Below, one piece after another: positions 23,949-31,971 of a stretch of DNA of 64,000 nt (positions are counted from its first letter, which is position 1; the number at the start of each line of letters is the position of its first letter). The DNA is from Candidatus Magasanikiibacteriota bacterium (GTDB taxonomy: Bacteria > Patescibacteria > ABY1 > Magasanikbacterales > 2-02-FULL-50-9b). Position numbers and translations under genes: made by a program. The notes beneath the pieces were generated by a model. It made no database searches. It saw only the letters and a list, made by a program, of their open reading frames with translations, and was not told where the DNA came from. The stretch covers positions 1 through 64,000 of the forward strand of contig CAITMK010000014.1 in the NCBI GenBank assembly GCA_903893485.1, in the 5' to 3' direction.

Positions 23949-26803
23949 TCTCTATATGGACAGATGTCTTTAAAATCACAATTCCCACACGCAAACGCGC
24001 TCGGCGTCGCCGCAAAATCACTCGTTCGAATTTCCGCAACCGTTTCGCCAACAAACTTTTCAATTTTTTCCAAATCTTTTTCTTTCGGTACAAAGCTCGC
24101 CTTTTCATTATTTTGAATATAATAATAACTGAGCAGTGTTGACGTGGTATCGAATTGGCGCAGCGCAGCTAAATAATAAATCAGCAATTGCTCCTTATCT
24201 TCGAATTTTAAATCATCAGATGTTTTTGGCGAACCTGTTTTATAATCAATAATTTCAACCGTGCCACTTGGCAAAATATCCATGCGATCAATTGAACCGG
24301 TCAGCACTTCCCCGCCAACAGAAATTTTAAATCGCTGTTCAATAAAAGATGGTTTGGTCCAATGTGCGCTGTTGGTGCGATAATAATCGCGCAGCATGGT
24401 TTCAGCTTCGGCGCGTTTTTTTTCTTCAAATATTCGCGACGGATATCCCTCAGAAATCCAATGCGCGCCCAAGAGTTCAATCAGTTTTTCCATGGCCGGT
24501 GTTTCAATTTCTTCACGAAGTAATTCATACCACGCTTGCAGCGTACTATGAATCGTGCGCCCAAAATTCATGGTCCATTTGCTGCGCGTTGGCAATTTGA
24601 GTACATGACTAAACCAATACTGATACGGACAAGTTTCAAAAGATTTGAGCGCGGTAAAACTGTAGGCTTCTTTTTTTTCTGCAGGAATTTGTAGCGGCAA
24701 AACGGGTGATTTTTTTTCCGCAACAACATCATCCGTTTCAAGCGTTGGGGTTATTGCAATTTTTGCTTCCGCAATAAATCGCGATGGTTTACGCACGCGC
24801 GAATTTTCCGCAGTTGAATATTTTTCCGCGCACGAAATAAATAATTTATTTTTTGCGCGTGTAAATGCAACATACGCCAACCGACGTTCTTCTTGCGTAT
24901 GATGATCATCGCTCACCGCTTGCTCACGTACCAGCGCATCAGGCAATTCAATTCCATTCGCGCGTTCGCTTCCCGGAAACCGTCCTTCAATAAAACTAAC
25001 TACAAAAACATTTTCAAATTCTAATCCTTTCGATGAATGTGTCGTGAGCAGCTGCACTGCCTCAAGCGCGCCTGCATCCAATGTTTGCTGGCCTTCTTCT
25101 CCAAGCTCAAGCAACCGATCGCAGTCAGCCAAAAAATCTTGCGGTGTTGCATTCGAGTGCGCCGCTTCCCACTCCGCAACAAATTCCAAAAATTGATTTA
25201 CCAGTTGCATGTCCGCACCGCCCGTTTCAGATCCTGCGGTAATTTCTTGTAACAATGCACGAAAATATCCTGACTTTTCGAGCAACTCATACAAAATAGA
25301 ACTTGCTTTATTCGTGCGTAAAAATTCTACATCGATTTTTATTTTTTCGCCAAGCGCAAGCAGTGCCGTTTTTCCTTCTTCACTGAGCGACGGCGCAAAT
25401 TCAGATAACAACGCCTGCGACAATTGCAAATTATTTTTCTTCGCATGCGCAATACTTTCCAAAACATCAGTCGATGGCACCACGGACACGCGCGAAATTG
25501 CAAGCTGATACCACGCGTTGCCATTATGGCGTTCAAGCGCCACACGCAGCAGCGCAAGCATATCAATCGCCGCGCGCGTTCGAAGCAATCCATCGGTTTG
25601 TGCAATCACATATGGCACCTGCAAACGTCGAAGTTCACCCGCTGTTTCTTCCAAATGCGACGACGCACGCGCCAAAACCGCAATTTGTTTTGGATCGCAA
25701 CCCGCCGCAATTAACTGCGCAATCTCTGCCGCAATCCATTTTGCTTCTTTTATTGCCGATGGAAATTGATGTGCCTCTACCATGCCACCCGCGCCGCGCG
25801 CCGCACGTAATTTTTTCTCACCATTTTTTTCCAAACGATCTGGATTATTATTTTGAATCAGCGCATACGCCGCATCCAAAATTTCTTGCTCAGATCGATA
25901 ATTTTCTGTTAAAAAAACTTCTGCATGATTTGGAAATCGATTGCGAAACTGCAAAATATTATCAACACTCGCGCCGCGAAATTTATAAATCGCTTGATCG
26001 TCATCACCCACCACCGTAATATTTTGTGCGCTGCCCGCGAGTGCACAAACTAAATCATATTGCGCCATATTCGTATCCTGAAATTCATCAACCACAATAT
26101 ATTTATATCGCGACTGCAATCGCGCCAGCACGCTTGGCCGCTCAGTTAAAACGCGGTTTGCATACAATAATAAATCACCAAAATCCATGACCCCGCGCTG
26201 CAATAAAATTGTTTGATAGGTTTCATATGCCGCGGCTAATTCGGCCCAGCGTGCCGCATCATCGGCAGCAACTACATCGTCCGTCACCGCGCCGCTCGCA
26301 AAATCATCAGCAAATTTTTTGTACTGCTCTACCGAAATATTTTCATCTTTCGCGCGCAAAAAATGTTTAATTAAACTTCGCAAAAATTTTGTTGGATTTC
26401 CATGCGGCTTAAAATATTTTAAATCAAACCGATCAAATTCGTGATGCAGCAGTAACCAAAGTTCTACTTCGCTCAGCAGCGGCGCACCTGGCGTCACTCC
26501 AATTTCCAATCCATAACGCGACAAAAGTTGCTGACAAAATCCATGAAACGTCGCGGTATTCACCGCAATCGCGTTGTGCCCAATTAATTTTTCCAAACGT
26601 TCGCTCATTTCCGCCGCGGCCTTTTCGGTAAACGTAAGCGCCACAATTTCGCCTGGTTTCGCAAGCCCCTGCTCCACCAGCCACGCAATACGATGCGTAA
26701 TTACATTTGTCTTGCCCGTGCCTGCGCCCGCAATAATCATGAGCGGTCCTTGGCCATGTGTGATTGCTTTTTTTTGCGCTTCATTAAGGTGAGACAAATC
26801 CAT
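23942..26803 (-). CDS. UvrD/PcrA-type helicase fused to Fe-S PD-(D/E)XK nuclease
   Basis: 953-aa SF1A helicase-nuclease. Seen: Walker A GAGTGKTNVITHRI, Walker B VVDEFQDTN, motif III GDDDQAIYKFRGAS, motif V/VI LTTHSSKGLEFENVFV and RRLAYVAFTRAKNKLFI. The C-terminal third has an AddB/RecB-like nuclease: GSIDRMDILPSGTVEIIDYK (catalytic D, E, D-x-K region) and four cysteines, FETCPYQYW plus CGNCDFKDIC, expected to hold a [4Fe-4S] cluster. Probably a DNA double-strand-break end-processing enzyme. ATG 26803 sits 8 nt from an extended -10. Confidence 0.9.
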   Translation of the reverse strand: MDLSHLNEAQKKAITHGQGPLMIIAGAGTGKTNVITHRIAWLVEQGLAKPGEIVALTFTEKAAAEMSERLEKLIGHNAIAVNTATFHGFCQQLLSRYGLEIGVTPGAPLLSEVELWLLLHHEFDRFDLKYFKPHGNPTKFLRSLIKHFLRAKDENISVEQYKKFADDFASGAVTDDVVAADDAARWAELAAAYETYQTILLQRGVMDFGDLLLYANRVLTERPSVLARLQSRYKYIVVDEFQDTNMAQYDLVCALAGSAQNITVVGDDDQAIYKFRGASVDNILQFRNRFPNHAEVFLTENYRSEQEILDAAYALIQNNNPDRLEKNGEKKLRAARGAGGMVEAHQFPSAIKEAKWIAAEIAQLIAAGCDPKQIAVLARASSHLEETAGELRRLQVPYVIAQTDGLLRTRAAIDMLALLRVALERHNGNAWYQLAISRVSVVPSTDVLESIAHAKKNNLQLSQALLSEFAPSLSEEGKTALLALGEKIKIDVEFLRTNKASSILYELLEKSGYFRALLQEITAGSETGGADMQLVNQFLEFVAEWEAAHSNATPQDFLADCDRLLELGEEGQQTLDAGALEAVQLLTTHSSKGLEFENVFVVSFIEGRFPGSERANGIELPDALVREQAVSDDHHTQEERRLAYVAFTRAKNKLFISCAEKYSTAENSRVRKPSRFIAEAKIAITPTLETDDVVAEKKSPVLPLQIPAEKKEAYSFTALKSFETCPYQYWFSHVLKLPTRSKWTMNFGRTIHSTLQAWYELLREEIETPAMEKLIELLGAHWISEGYPSRIFEEKKRAEAETMLRDYYRTNSAHWTKPSFIEQRFKISVGGEVLTGSIDRMDILPSGTVEIIDYKTGSPKTSDDLKFEDKEQLLIYYLAALRQFDTTSTLLSYYYIQNNEKASFVPKEKDLEKIEKFVGETVAEIRTSDFAATPSAFACGNCDFKDICPYREL

Positions 26804-26811
26804 AGGTATGA

Positions 26812-26820
26812 ATTGTATCA
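26812..26820 (-). promoter_or_regulatory. Extended -10 promoter of the helicase-nuclease gene
   Basis: TGATACAAT (TGn plus TACAAT), 8 nt from ATG 26803, no clear -35 because that position is the T-run of the upstream terminator. Predicts leaderless mRNA. Confidence 0.6.
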
Positions 26821-26830
26821 CATGCAGCAT

Positions 26831-26898
26831 AAAAAAAAGTAGGGCTCGGCAGCGGCATACGATGCGAAACGAGTTCGCAGGTACACCGCTACCGAGCC
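26831..26898 (-). terminator. Very strong terminator of the putative large RNA
   Basis: GGCTCGGTAGCGGT... pairs with ...GCCGCTGCCGAGCC over about 25 nt (26843-26898), followed by T8 on the minus strand. Confidence 0.9.
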
Positions 26899-27465
26899 GG
26901 GAAACTATTCACCGAACAACTTTCGCAGTCGGACACCCAGTTCGGGCACTAACAGATTTTCTCACGACTAGCAATCGCGATACTCATCTGAATTTCTACA
27001 GCCGCGGGCGCATCTTACGATCGCCCATTTTTCCCGCTCCCCATTTCAGAGAAACGAGCCTTTAACCTAACTGTCGCTTGAAACAGCAGGTCTCAGTTGT
27101 CACAATGCCATCAATCGGCCGCGACTTGCGAATTCACCACCTTACCAAATTCCATCGCCATGGAGTTTTGATATCGGACAAAATCAGTCCGACGTGCTGC
27201 ACATGATAGCGCAGCCGAAGCATCTTTCAGAAGAACCCCAATGAACACTATCGCCGTTGGGCCAGCTCTGGACCCTTTGCGACGCCGGCTGTCTTTCAAC
27301 AACCGACTTGCATACTCACCCTTAGAGGTCGCCACCACATCCTGGTAAAGCCATCCTTACGGTGGCTAACCGACCAAGCGAGATTCTCTACAGGGGAAGA
27401 ACTCCAGCAATCCACTATGCCAATGGACGCTTTTACTGCCCTATACGAGCGACAGCCGAGCAATT

Positions 27466-27474
27466 ATTATACCA
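27466..27474 (-). promoter_or_regulatory. Internal extended -10 motif
   Basis: TGGTATAAT within the large RNA region; could give a shorter transcript beginning near 27459. Confidence 0.4.
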
Positions 27475-27588
27475 AAAAAATAGCAAAAATGGTTAGAGCC
27501 ATTAATCGATCCGCGCTTTGCGAGATCAACACCCCCTTCGTCTGGGATTAGGTCGCCATGCCTAGAGGGCCGTTGACAACTTAGAACC

Positions 27589-27617
27589 AGGATAGCCTAT
27601 AAAAAGCTATTTGTCAA
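27589..27617 (-). promoter_or_regulatory. Promoter of the large RNA
   Basis: TTGACA (27612-27617), 17 nt, TATCCT (27589-27594), the same style as the promoters of the orphan protein cassettes. Confidence 0.7.
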
Positions 27618-27648
27618 GACCCGCTTGGCAAAAAAGCTAAAATAAAAT

Positions 27649-27690
27649 AAAAAAGACCCGCGACGTGAGTTCTCACAATCGCGGGGGCTC
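27649..27690 (-). terminator. Terminator of the 172-aa orphan gene
   Basis: CCGCGA/TCGCGG stem enclosing a GTGAG/CTCAC stem, followed by T6 on the minus strand. Confidence 0.85.
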
Positions 27691-27715
27691 ATTGAGCCTG
27701 GTTTGCTGGACGCGG

Positions 27716-28234
27716 CTACACCTCGGATGCGCCCGCAGAATTCGTAGCGAAGATAACGCGTGCGAACACAGAGGCTGGAAGCACTTTCGCTTTCAAGCGC
27801 TGCCACGTGGTCGGTTTGCCGTACTGATACAGCTTGAGCGACGGAAAATCCCGGAGATTCCACAGCGCCGCGCGTGCCGCACCTACATGCGTGACGTCCG
27901 TCCAGACCTTGATGACGGTATCCCGTGAGATTTCGCTCGCAAGCAGGTATTGATGGAACACCACCGTGCTCTGCTGCACCGAATCGCCACCGTAAAGCGT
28001 GACGAACGTGGGAGTTTGCTGATTTCCGTGAGGATCTCGCAGTGCCCACTCCTGCCTCAAATAGTCCAAAATGGCCGTGTGATTGCCTTCGCCACAGAGC
28101 GCAACAACCGTTCGGGCGTTGTGCTGCTTGGCAAGAGCGATCGCGTCGTCTAAGTAATGCTGATGATCAAATGTCTCCGGATTCACGTCGCGACACAAAA
28201 TCGCAAGGCAGACTGGATGTTTGTTGAATTGCAT
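27716..28234 (-). CDS. Orphan cassette protein, possibly DUF218-like (172 aa)
   Basis: Soluble 172-aa protein. The order of features, an early DDAIALAKQHNARTVVALCG, a middle GGDSVQQSTVVFHQYLLA and a late VIKVWTDVTHVGAARAALWN, recalls the DUF218/YdcF fold (Gly-rich start, then a TD..H..RA motif). This is a weak, pattern-level match. AGGAGG lies 6 nt before the ATG, a perfect SD. GC-rich third positions; own promoter and terminator. Confidence 0.75.
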   Translation of the reverse strand: MQFNKHPVCLAILCRDVNPETFDHQHYLDDAIALAKQHNARTVVALCGEGNHTAILDYLRQEWALRDPHGNQQTPTFVTLYGGDSVQQSTVVFHQYLLASEISRDTVIKVWTDVTHVGAARAALWNLRDFPSLKLYQYGKPTTWQRLKAKVLPASVFARVIFATNSAGASEV

Positions 28235-28262
28235 GGGTTCCTCCTGTTGGTCCTGCCTTTAC

Positions 28263-28291
28263 AAAATACCAGCTAAGTCGGTTTCTGTCAA
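28263..28291 (-). promoter_or_regulatory. Promoter of the 172-aa orphan gene
   Basis: TTGACA (28286-28291), 17 nt, TATTTT (28263-28268). Confidence 0.8.
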
Positions 28292-28309
28292 GGATTCGGC
28301 CCCAAATAC

Positions 28310-28351
28310 AAAAAACGCCCGCAAACCTGGCAAATCCATGGTCGCGGGCGC
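28310..28351 (-). terminator. atp operon terminator
   Basis: GCGCCCGCGACC.../...GGTTTGCGGGCG stem 12 nt past the atpC stop, then T6 on the minus strand. Confidence 0.85.
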
Positions 28352-28363
28352 TATTTTTATTAC

Positions 28364-28780
28364 TTAGCGATGTTGCTTGTGTTTAATAGCTACTTTTACG
28401 CGAGCCATTTCTTTTTCAATAGCACCCATGACTGCAGCAAACTCGGTTTCACTGGAGATTTTACCGGCCATTGCTTCCTGAGCGCGGGCACGTGCCGTTT
28501 CGGCGCGCTGCGCATCAATTTCATATGCTGGCTCTGCAGTGTTTGCCAAAACAACCACTTGATTGCCCTCACGCACCTCGAGCACACCCTGCGAAACTGC
28601 AAACAAATGGGTTTCACCGTCTTCGCCTTTTACCGTCACTTCACCAGCGCGCAAAACCGAAACCAAAGGCACGTGATTATTCAAAATCTGAATGTACCCG
28701 GTTTCTGTTGGAACCGTCACGGACTGCGCTGCGCCGGTCCAAACTTTTTTGTCTGGCGAGATGAGTGAAACTTGTAACAT
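28364..28780 (-). CDS. atpC: ATP synthase F1 epsilon subunit
   Basis: 138-aa epsilon subunit. Beta-sandwich N-terminal domain (LQVSLISPDKKVWTGAAQSV, GYIQILNNHVPLVSVL, VSQGVLEV) and a helical C-terminal domain with alanine/arginine-rich helices. It links rotation of gamma and the c ring and can inhibit ATP hydrolysis. ATG 28780 follows the atpD stop by 1 nt. Last gene of the operon. Confidence 0.93.
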   Translation of the reverse strand: MLQVSLISPDKKVWTGAAQSVTVPTETGYIQILNNHVPLVSVLRAGEVTVKGEDGETHLFAVSQGVLEVREGNQVVVLANTAEPAYEIDAQRAETARARAQEAMAGKISSETEFAAVMGAIEKEMARVKVAIKHKQHR

Positions 28781-28781
28781 A

Positions 28782-30155
28782 CTATGCGACAACAACTTCT
28801 TCGATACCGCCCTTCATATAAAAAGCGCTTTCTGGCTTGTCGTCGTGTTTGCCTTCCAAAATTTCCTTAAAGCCACGAACAGTTTCGGCGAGTGGCACAT
28901 ATTTACCAGGCGCACCGGTGAAAATTTCTGCAACGAAAAATGGCTGCGAAAGAAAACGCTGGATTTTGCGGGCGCGGGCAACCGTAACTTTGTCTTCGTC
29001 AGACAATTCTTCCATACCCAAAATTGCAATGATGTCTTGCAAATCTTTGTAACGCTGCAAAATTTTCTGCACGTCGCGCGCAACTTTGTAATGTTCTTCA
29101 CCAACAATGTTTGGATCCAAAATTGTTGAAGTTGAATCGAGCGGATCCACCGCAGGATAAATACCGATTTCGGTAAGCGCACGGTTCAGCACGATGGTTG
29201 AGTCCAAATGTTGAAAAGTTGTCGCTGGAGCTGGATCAGTGTTGTCATCAGCTGGCACATACACTGCCTGAATCGAAGTGATTGAACCTTTTTTAGTTGA
29301 GGTGATACGTTCCTGAAGTGCACCCATTTCTGTTGCAAGCGTTGGCTGGTAACCTACTGCTGATGGAATACGACCAAGCAAAGCTGACAATTCAGAACCC
29401 GCCTGCGTAAAGCGGAAAATATTGTCGATAAAAAGTAACATGTCACGGCCTTCAACATCACGGTAATATTCTGCCATGGTAAGTGCGGTAAGAGCCACGC
29501 GTGCACGTGCACCTGGTGGTTCGTTCATCTGGCCAAACACAAGTAAGGTTTTATCCAAAACGCCTGCTTCTTCCATTTCGCCGTATAAATCGTTACCTTC
29601 ACGAGTACGTTCGCCAACGCCCGCAAAACATGAAAGGCCCGAATGTTCTGCAGCGATGTTACGAATAAGTTCTTTAACGATAACTGTTTTGCCCACACCA
29701 GCACCACCAAACAAACCTACCTTACCACCTTTAATAATTGGCGCGATAAGATCAATAACCTTAATACCTGTTTCAAAAATTTCTGTTTTATCGGATTGAT
29801 CTTTAAAATCTGGCGCACTGCGATGAATTGGCAAAAATGATTTTGATTTCACCGGGCCTTTGTTATCGATTGGATTACCAACGACATCAAACATGCGGCC
29901 CAAAGTTGCAGCGCCGACCGGAACAGTAATTGCAGCGCCAGTATTAGTAACTTCTGCGCCACGTACCAAGCCATCGGTGGATGCCATCGCAATGGCGCGG
30001 ACCACGTTGTTGCCTAAATGTGCGGCACATTCCAAAGTAATCTCAGTGCCATCGGCGCGAGAAACTTTAAGTGCGTTATAAATTGCTGGCAAATCTGTTT
30101 CAAAATGGCAGTCAACGACAGGTCCGATAACTTGGGTAATTGTTCCGTTTTTCAT
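28782..30155 (-). CDS. atpD: ATP synthase F1 beta subunit
   Basis: 457-aa catalytic beta subunit. Seen: Walker A GGAGVGKTVIVKELI, catalytic Glu region GVGERTREGNDLY, ALTMAEYYRD, and LLFIDNIFRFTQAGSE (Walker B). Full length. It is separated from atpG by an opposite-strand orphan gene, so the operon order atpG-atpD is interrupted by about 870 nt. A promoter directly upstream (30179-30207) is predicted to supply atpDC. Confidence 0.98.
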   Translation of the reverse strand: MKNGTITQVIGPVVDCHFETDLPAIYNALKVSRADGTEITLECAAHLGNNVVRAIAMASTDGLVRGAEVTNTGAAITVPVGAATLGRMFDVVGNPIDNKGPVKSKSFLPIHRSAPDFKDQSDKTEIFETGIKVIDLIAPIIKGGKVGLFGGAGVGKTVIVKELIRNIAAEHSGLSCFAGVGERTREGNDLYGEMEEAGVLDKTLLVFGQMNEPPGARARVALTALTMAEYYRDVEGRDMLLFIDNIFRFTQAGSELSALLGRIPSAVGYQPTLATEMGALQERITSTKKGSITSIQAVYVPADDNTDPAPATTFQHLDSTIVLNRALTEIGIYPAVDPLDSTSTILDPNIVGEEHYKVARDVQKILQRYKDLQDIIAILGMEELSDEDKVTVARARKIQRFLSQPFFVAEIFTGAPGKYVPLAETVRGFKEILEGKHDDKPESAFYMKGGIEEVVVA

Positions 30156-30178
30156 ATAGTTTTTCTTGAGGCGGCTAG

Positions 30179-30207
30179 ATTATCTCATGATATTGACAAA
30201 AGTTCAA
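30179..30207 (-). promoter_or_regulatory. atpDC promoter
   Basis: TTGAAC (30202-30207), 17 nt, GATAAT (30179-30184). It interleaves with the plus-strand promoter at 30193-30221, so the two cannot be occupied at once. Confidence 0.65.
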
Positions 30208-30221
30208 TTTCGTGGTATGGT
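30193..30221 (+). promoter_or_regulatory. Promoter of the glycine-rich protein gene
   Basis: TTGACA (30193-30198), 17 nt, TATGGT (30216-30221); leader of about 70 nt. Confidence 0.8.
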
Positions 30222-30297
30222 TGATGGGAGTCGAACGTCATTTTTCGCTTAAACACTTCGTTTTTAGCTGAAACTGGCCCGATCCCTGGAGGGTGTC

Positions 30298-30939
30298 ATG
30301 TTGCGTCGAATCGCTTCGTTTCTGGTTCTCTTTGTGCTCTGCTTCACAACGACGCCGGCATTTGCTTGGGGTCGCGGTGGTGGTGGAGGTGGTGGTCATG
30401 GCGGCGGCGGTTACCGCGGAGGTGGTGGCGGCTGGACCGGTGGCTATCGCGGCGGTGGCGGAGGTGGTTACTACAACGGCGGTTACCGCAGCGGTGGCAG
30501 CTGGGGTGGCTACAGCACCTGGGGCACTAGCCCTCGGTACGTAAACGCTTGGAACTACCCGAACCGGATCGTCTATCCCGCGCCCGTGCCGATGTGCACG
30601 TACCGCGACAGCTGGGGACGAATCTATCAGGCGATCTGCGTGGCACGTCCGGCCGTGGTGTATGCGCCGCCCGTGCAGCAATACGTGCAGCCCGCGCCGA
30701 TCCCGCAGCAATACCTGGCGGATCAGCCGCCGGTATACGGACAGCCGCAGCAGCAAGTAGCTGCCCCGGCTCCGCCCGCAGCTGTTCAAGGCACGCACAC
30801 CTTCGGCTGCTACCAGGCGCGCGACAACAACTTCTGGTACTGCGACGCAGACCAGCAGAAGTTCGCCAGCTGCACGCCGGCGGATACCACAGGCAACTTC
30901 GTTTGCCAGCAGCAAGTGATCGAATACGTCCGGCCATAA
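30298..30939 (+). CDS. Secreted glycine-rich orphan protein (213 aa)
   Basis: Signal peptide (about 1-23, LVLFVLCFTTTPAFA), then a Gly/Tyr-rich repeat region (about 24-77; GGGGY, GGYRGGG, GGYRSGG), a Pro/Gln/Tyr-rich linker (VQQYVQPAPIPQQYL) and a C-terminal domain with four cysteines (FGCYQ, YCDAD, ASCTP, VCQQ) plus two before the linker: six Cys outside the signal peptide, enough for three disulfides. Probably an extracytoplasmic structural or surface protein. GGAGGG SD; GC-rich codons. Inserted antisense inside the atp operon. Confidence 0.85.
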   Translation: MLRRIASFLVLFVLCFTTTPAFAWGRGGGGGGGHGGGGYRGGGGGWTGGYRGGGGGGYYNGGYRSGGSWGGYSTWGTSPRYVNAWNYPNRIVYPAPVPMCTYRDSWGRIYQAICVARPAVVYAPPVQQYVQPAPIPQQYLADQPPVYGQPQQQVAAPAPPAAVQGTHTFGCYQARDNNFWYCDADQQKFASCTPADTTGNFVCQQQVIEYVRP

Positions 30940-30965
30940 TGCCGCGCCGTTCGATCGCCAACCCA

Positions 30966-31007
30966 GGCTCCGACCACACAAGCGTGTGGCTCCGGAGTCC
31001 TTTTTTA
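30966..31007 (+). terminator. Terminator of the glycine-rich protein gene
   Basis: GGCTCCG...CGGAGTCC outer stem with CCACAC/GTGTGG inner stem, then T6 on the plus strand. Confidence 0.9.
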
Positions 31008-31022
31008 TTTATAAGAACTTTA

Positions 31023-31970
31023 TTATTCGAGCGCTGCTTTACCCGCACTAATTTCCGAAATTTCTTTCGTGATGCTGGCTTGGCGCGCTTGATTAAACAC
31101 AAGGGTCAATGAATCGATCATGTCAGTTGCAGCATCAGAGGCACTACGCATCGCCATCATGCGCGCGCTGTGCTCTGAGGCAGCAGATTCCAAGACCGTT
31201 TCAAACACTTGTGACTCAATCAACCGCGTCACGGCAGTAGTAATAATTTTTTCTGCAGATGGTTCCAAAAGCAAAAACTTTTCTTCAAAGTTTTTGTGAT
31301 CAGCTGGCATGCTTGCGTCCGCGCCCAATGTTTTTTCCAAATCAACTTCGGAAACTGGCAACACCTGACGAATTTTTGCGGTTTGCAAAAGTGGTGAAAC
31401 AAAATGCGTGTACACGATTGCAACTTTATCGTATTCCTGTTTTGCAAAACTTTGCACCACCATATTTACCAAAGGCTGCGCCTCGGCAAATTTTGGCGTA
31501 TCAGAAATATCAATGAAACTTGCAACGATTTTGCCACCTTGTTTACGCACCGAACTTTCCGCGCGCTTGCCAACGGTGATGTATTCAATTTCAACATCGG
31601 TTACCGATGATTCAACTGTTTTGTCGCCAACGCGGCTACGTAGAAGTTGCGGCAAATTTTTAAGCTGTTGTGCTAATTTTTTGCCAACGTTTGCATTAAA
31701 GCCGCCAGCTAAACCACGGTTAGAAGAAATCACGACAAGTAAAAGCTTTTTAACCGGGCGCTGCGCAAAAAGTGGATGATCCACCGGTGCCTGGGCGCGC
31801 AAACGAAGCAATAATTCCCACGCGTAACCTGCATAGGAACGAGACTGAACCGCAGACGCAGTTGCACGACGCATCTTAGCCGCGGAAACAAGTTCCATGG
31901 CCTTGGTGATTTTTTTGGTGTTCTTCACCGACTTGATGCGATTGCGAATGACGCGTCCGGATACTGCCAT
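31023..31970 (-). CDS. atpG: ATP synthase F1 gamma subunit
   Basis: 315-aa central-stalk subunit. N-terminal RNRIKSVKNTKKITKAMELVSAAKMRRA and the C-terminal coiled-coil ARMMAMRSASDAATDMIDSLTLVFNQARQ are the conserved ends of gamma. A little longer than E. coli AtpG (287 aa) because of central loops (for example around residues 105-140). One nt after atpA. No terminator with a T-run follows on the minus strand, so read-through antisense to the glycine-rich gene is possible. Confidence 0.95.
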   Translation of the reverse strand: MAVSGRVIRNRIKSVKNTKKITKAMELVSAAKMRRATASAVQSRSYAGYAWELLLRLRAQAPVDHPLFAQRPVKKLLLVVISSNRGLAGGFNANVGKKLAQQLKNLPQLLRSRVGDKTVESSVTDVEIEYITVGKRAESSVRKQGGKIVASFIDISDTPKFAEAQPLVNMVVQSFAKQEYDKVAIVYTHFVSPLLQTAKIRQVLPVSEVDLEKTLGADASMPADHKNFEEKFLLLEPSAEKIITTAVTRLIESQVFETVLESAASEHSARMMAMRSASDAATDMIDSLTLVFNQARQASITKEISEISAGKAALE

Positions 31971-31971
31971 A

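Larger units (their letters stand above)
26831..27582 (-). ncRNA. Putative large structured non-coding RNA
   Basis: About 750 nt with no credible gene, bounded by a consensus promoter (27589-27617) and the terminator at 26831-26898. The RNA would contain many short stems, for example AGCCA/TGGCT, CGGAC/GTCCG, CCGAC/GTTCGG and GCTTCGGC. It lacks the signatures I looked for of tmRNA (tRNA-like ends), RNase P RNA (GAGGAAAGTCC), SRP RNA (GGAAGGAAGCAGCC) and 6S. The longest frame, GTG 27338 to 27111 (75 aa), is Ser/Arg/Ala-rich and unconvincing. Identity unknown; a long orphan leader or decayed gene cannot be excluded. Confidence 0.55.

Noticed and set aside
27111..27338. 75-aa frame from GTG on the minus strand inside the large RNA region
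   Set aside because: Low-complexity Ser/Arg/Ala-rich product, weak start context, covers only a third of the transcript and shows no recognisable domain.
30527..31112. Long frames overlapping the glycine-rich gene on both strands (e.g. 30549-31112 + and 30238-30981 -)
   Set aside because: They are frame shadows of GC-rich coding sequence; only 30298-30939 has a signal peptide, SD, promoter and terminator.
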